A stretch of 6,120 bases of DNA from an uncultured Lachnospiraceae bacterium (GTDB lineage: Bacteria > Bacillota_A > Clostridia > Lachnospirales > Lachnospiraceae): contig CAMWMM010000321.1 of NCBI GenBank assembly GCA_947175285.1, positions 1 to 6,120 on the forward strand, read 5' to 3'. A model generated the notes under the pieces. The model searched no databases, was not told the origin of the DNA, and saw only the letters and a list, made by a program, of their open reading frames with translations. Numbering within the stretch: the stretch's first letter is position 1; the number at the start of each line of letters is the position of its first letter. This document shows, piece after piece, positions 6,115 through 6,120 of this stretch. A program made the translations under genes and the position numbers.

Positions 6115-6120
6115 AATAAG

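Overview
The window looks like a chromosomal stretch of a low-to-moderate GC Gram-positive gut-type anaerobe, most likely a Clostridia/Lachnospiraceae member. This is an inference from the AT-rich codon use, the purine-rich ribosome binding sites, lipoprotein and single-anchor surface proteins with DUF4163/DUF3298-like and FG-GAP-like segments, and a Firmicute-style ToxN/AbiQ toxin. Every gene I can support is transcribed from the minus strand, so the window reads right to left.

Right part (about 6120 to 5372): a compact type III (protein-RNA) toxin-antitoxin locus. An extended -10 promoter lies at the window edge, followed by a short structured RNA of about 100 nt (candidate antitoxin). Next come a GNRA-capped stem-loop with a poor U tract (leaky attenuator), a good Shine-Dalgarno, and a 179-residue ToxN/AbiQ/CptN-family endoribonuclease. 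Two consecutive intrinsic terminators close the unit, and the first one contains the toxin stop codon.

Middle (5372 to 5214): an intergenic control region. It holds an odd palindrome, four exact-period 11-bp direct repeats and a -10 box placed so that the repeats would cover about -21 to -64. That layout resembles activator sites of OmpR/PhoB-type response regulators.

Left part (5213 to 1): a tight three-gene operon for exported or surface-attached proteins. The order is a 615-residue YD-repeat protein made of two related modules and lacking any RHS core or toxin tip; a 1010-residue single-anchor protein with a coiled coil, three FG-GAP-like calcium loops and a C-terminal RsiV/PdaC-like (DUF4163/DUF3298-like) region; and a lipoprotein whose 3' end runs off the left edge. 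Gaps are 15 and 4 bases, so the three are probably co-expressed and may act together at the cell surface. Their actual function is unknown to me. The toxin-antitoxin unit is a recognisable system; the three-gene surface operon with its iteron promoter is the less described part.
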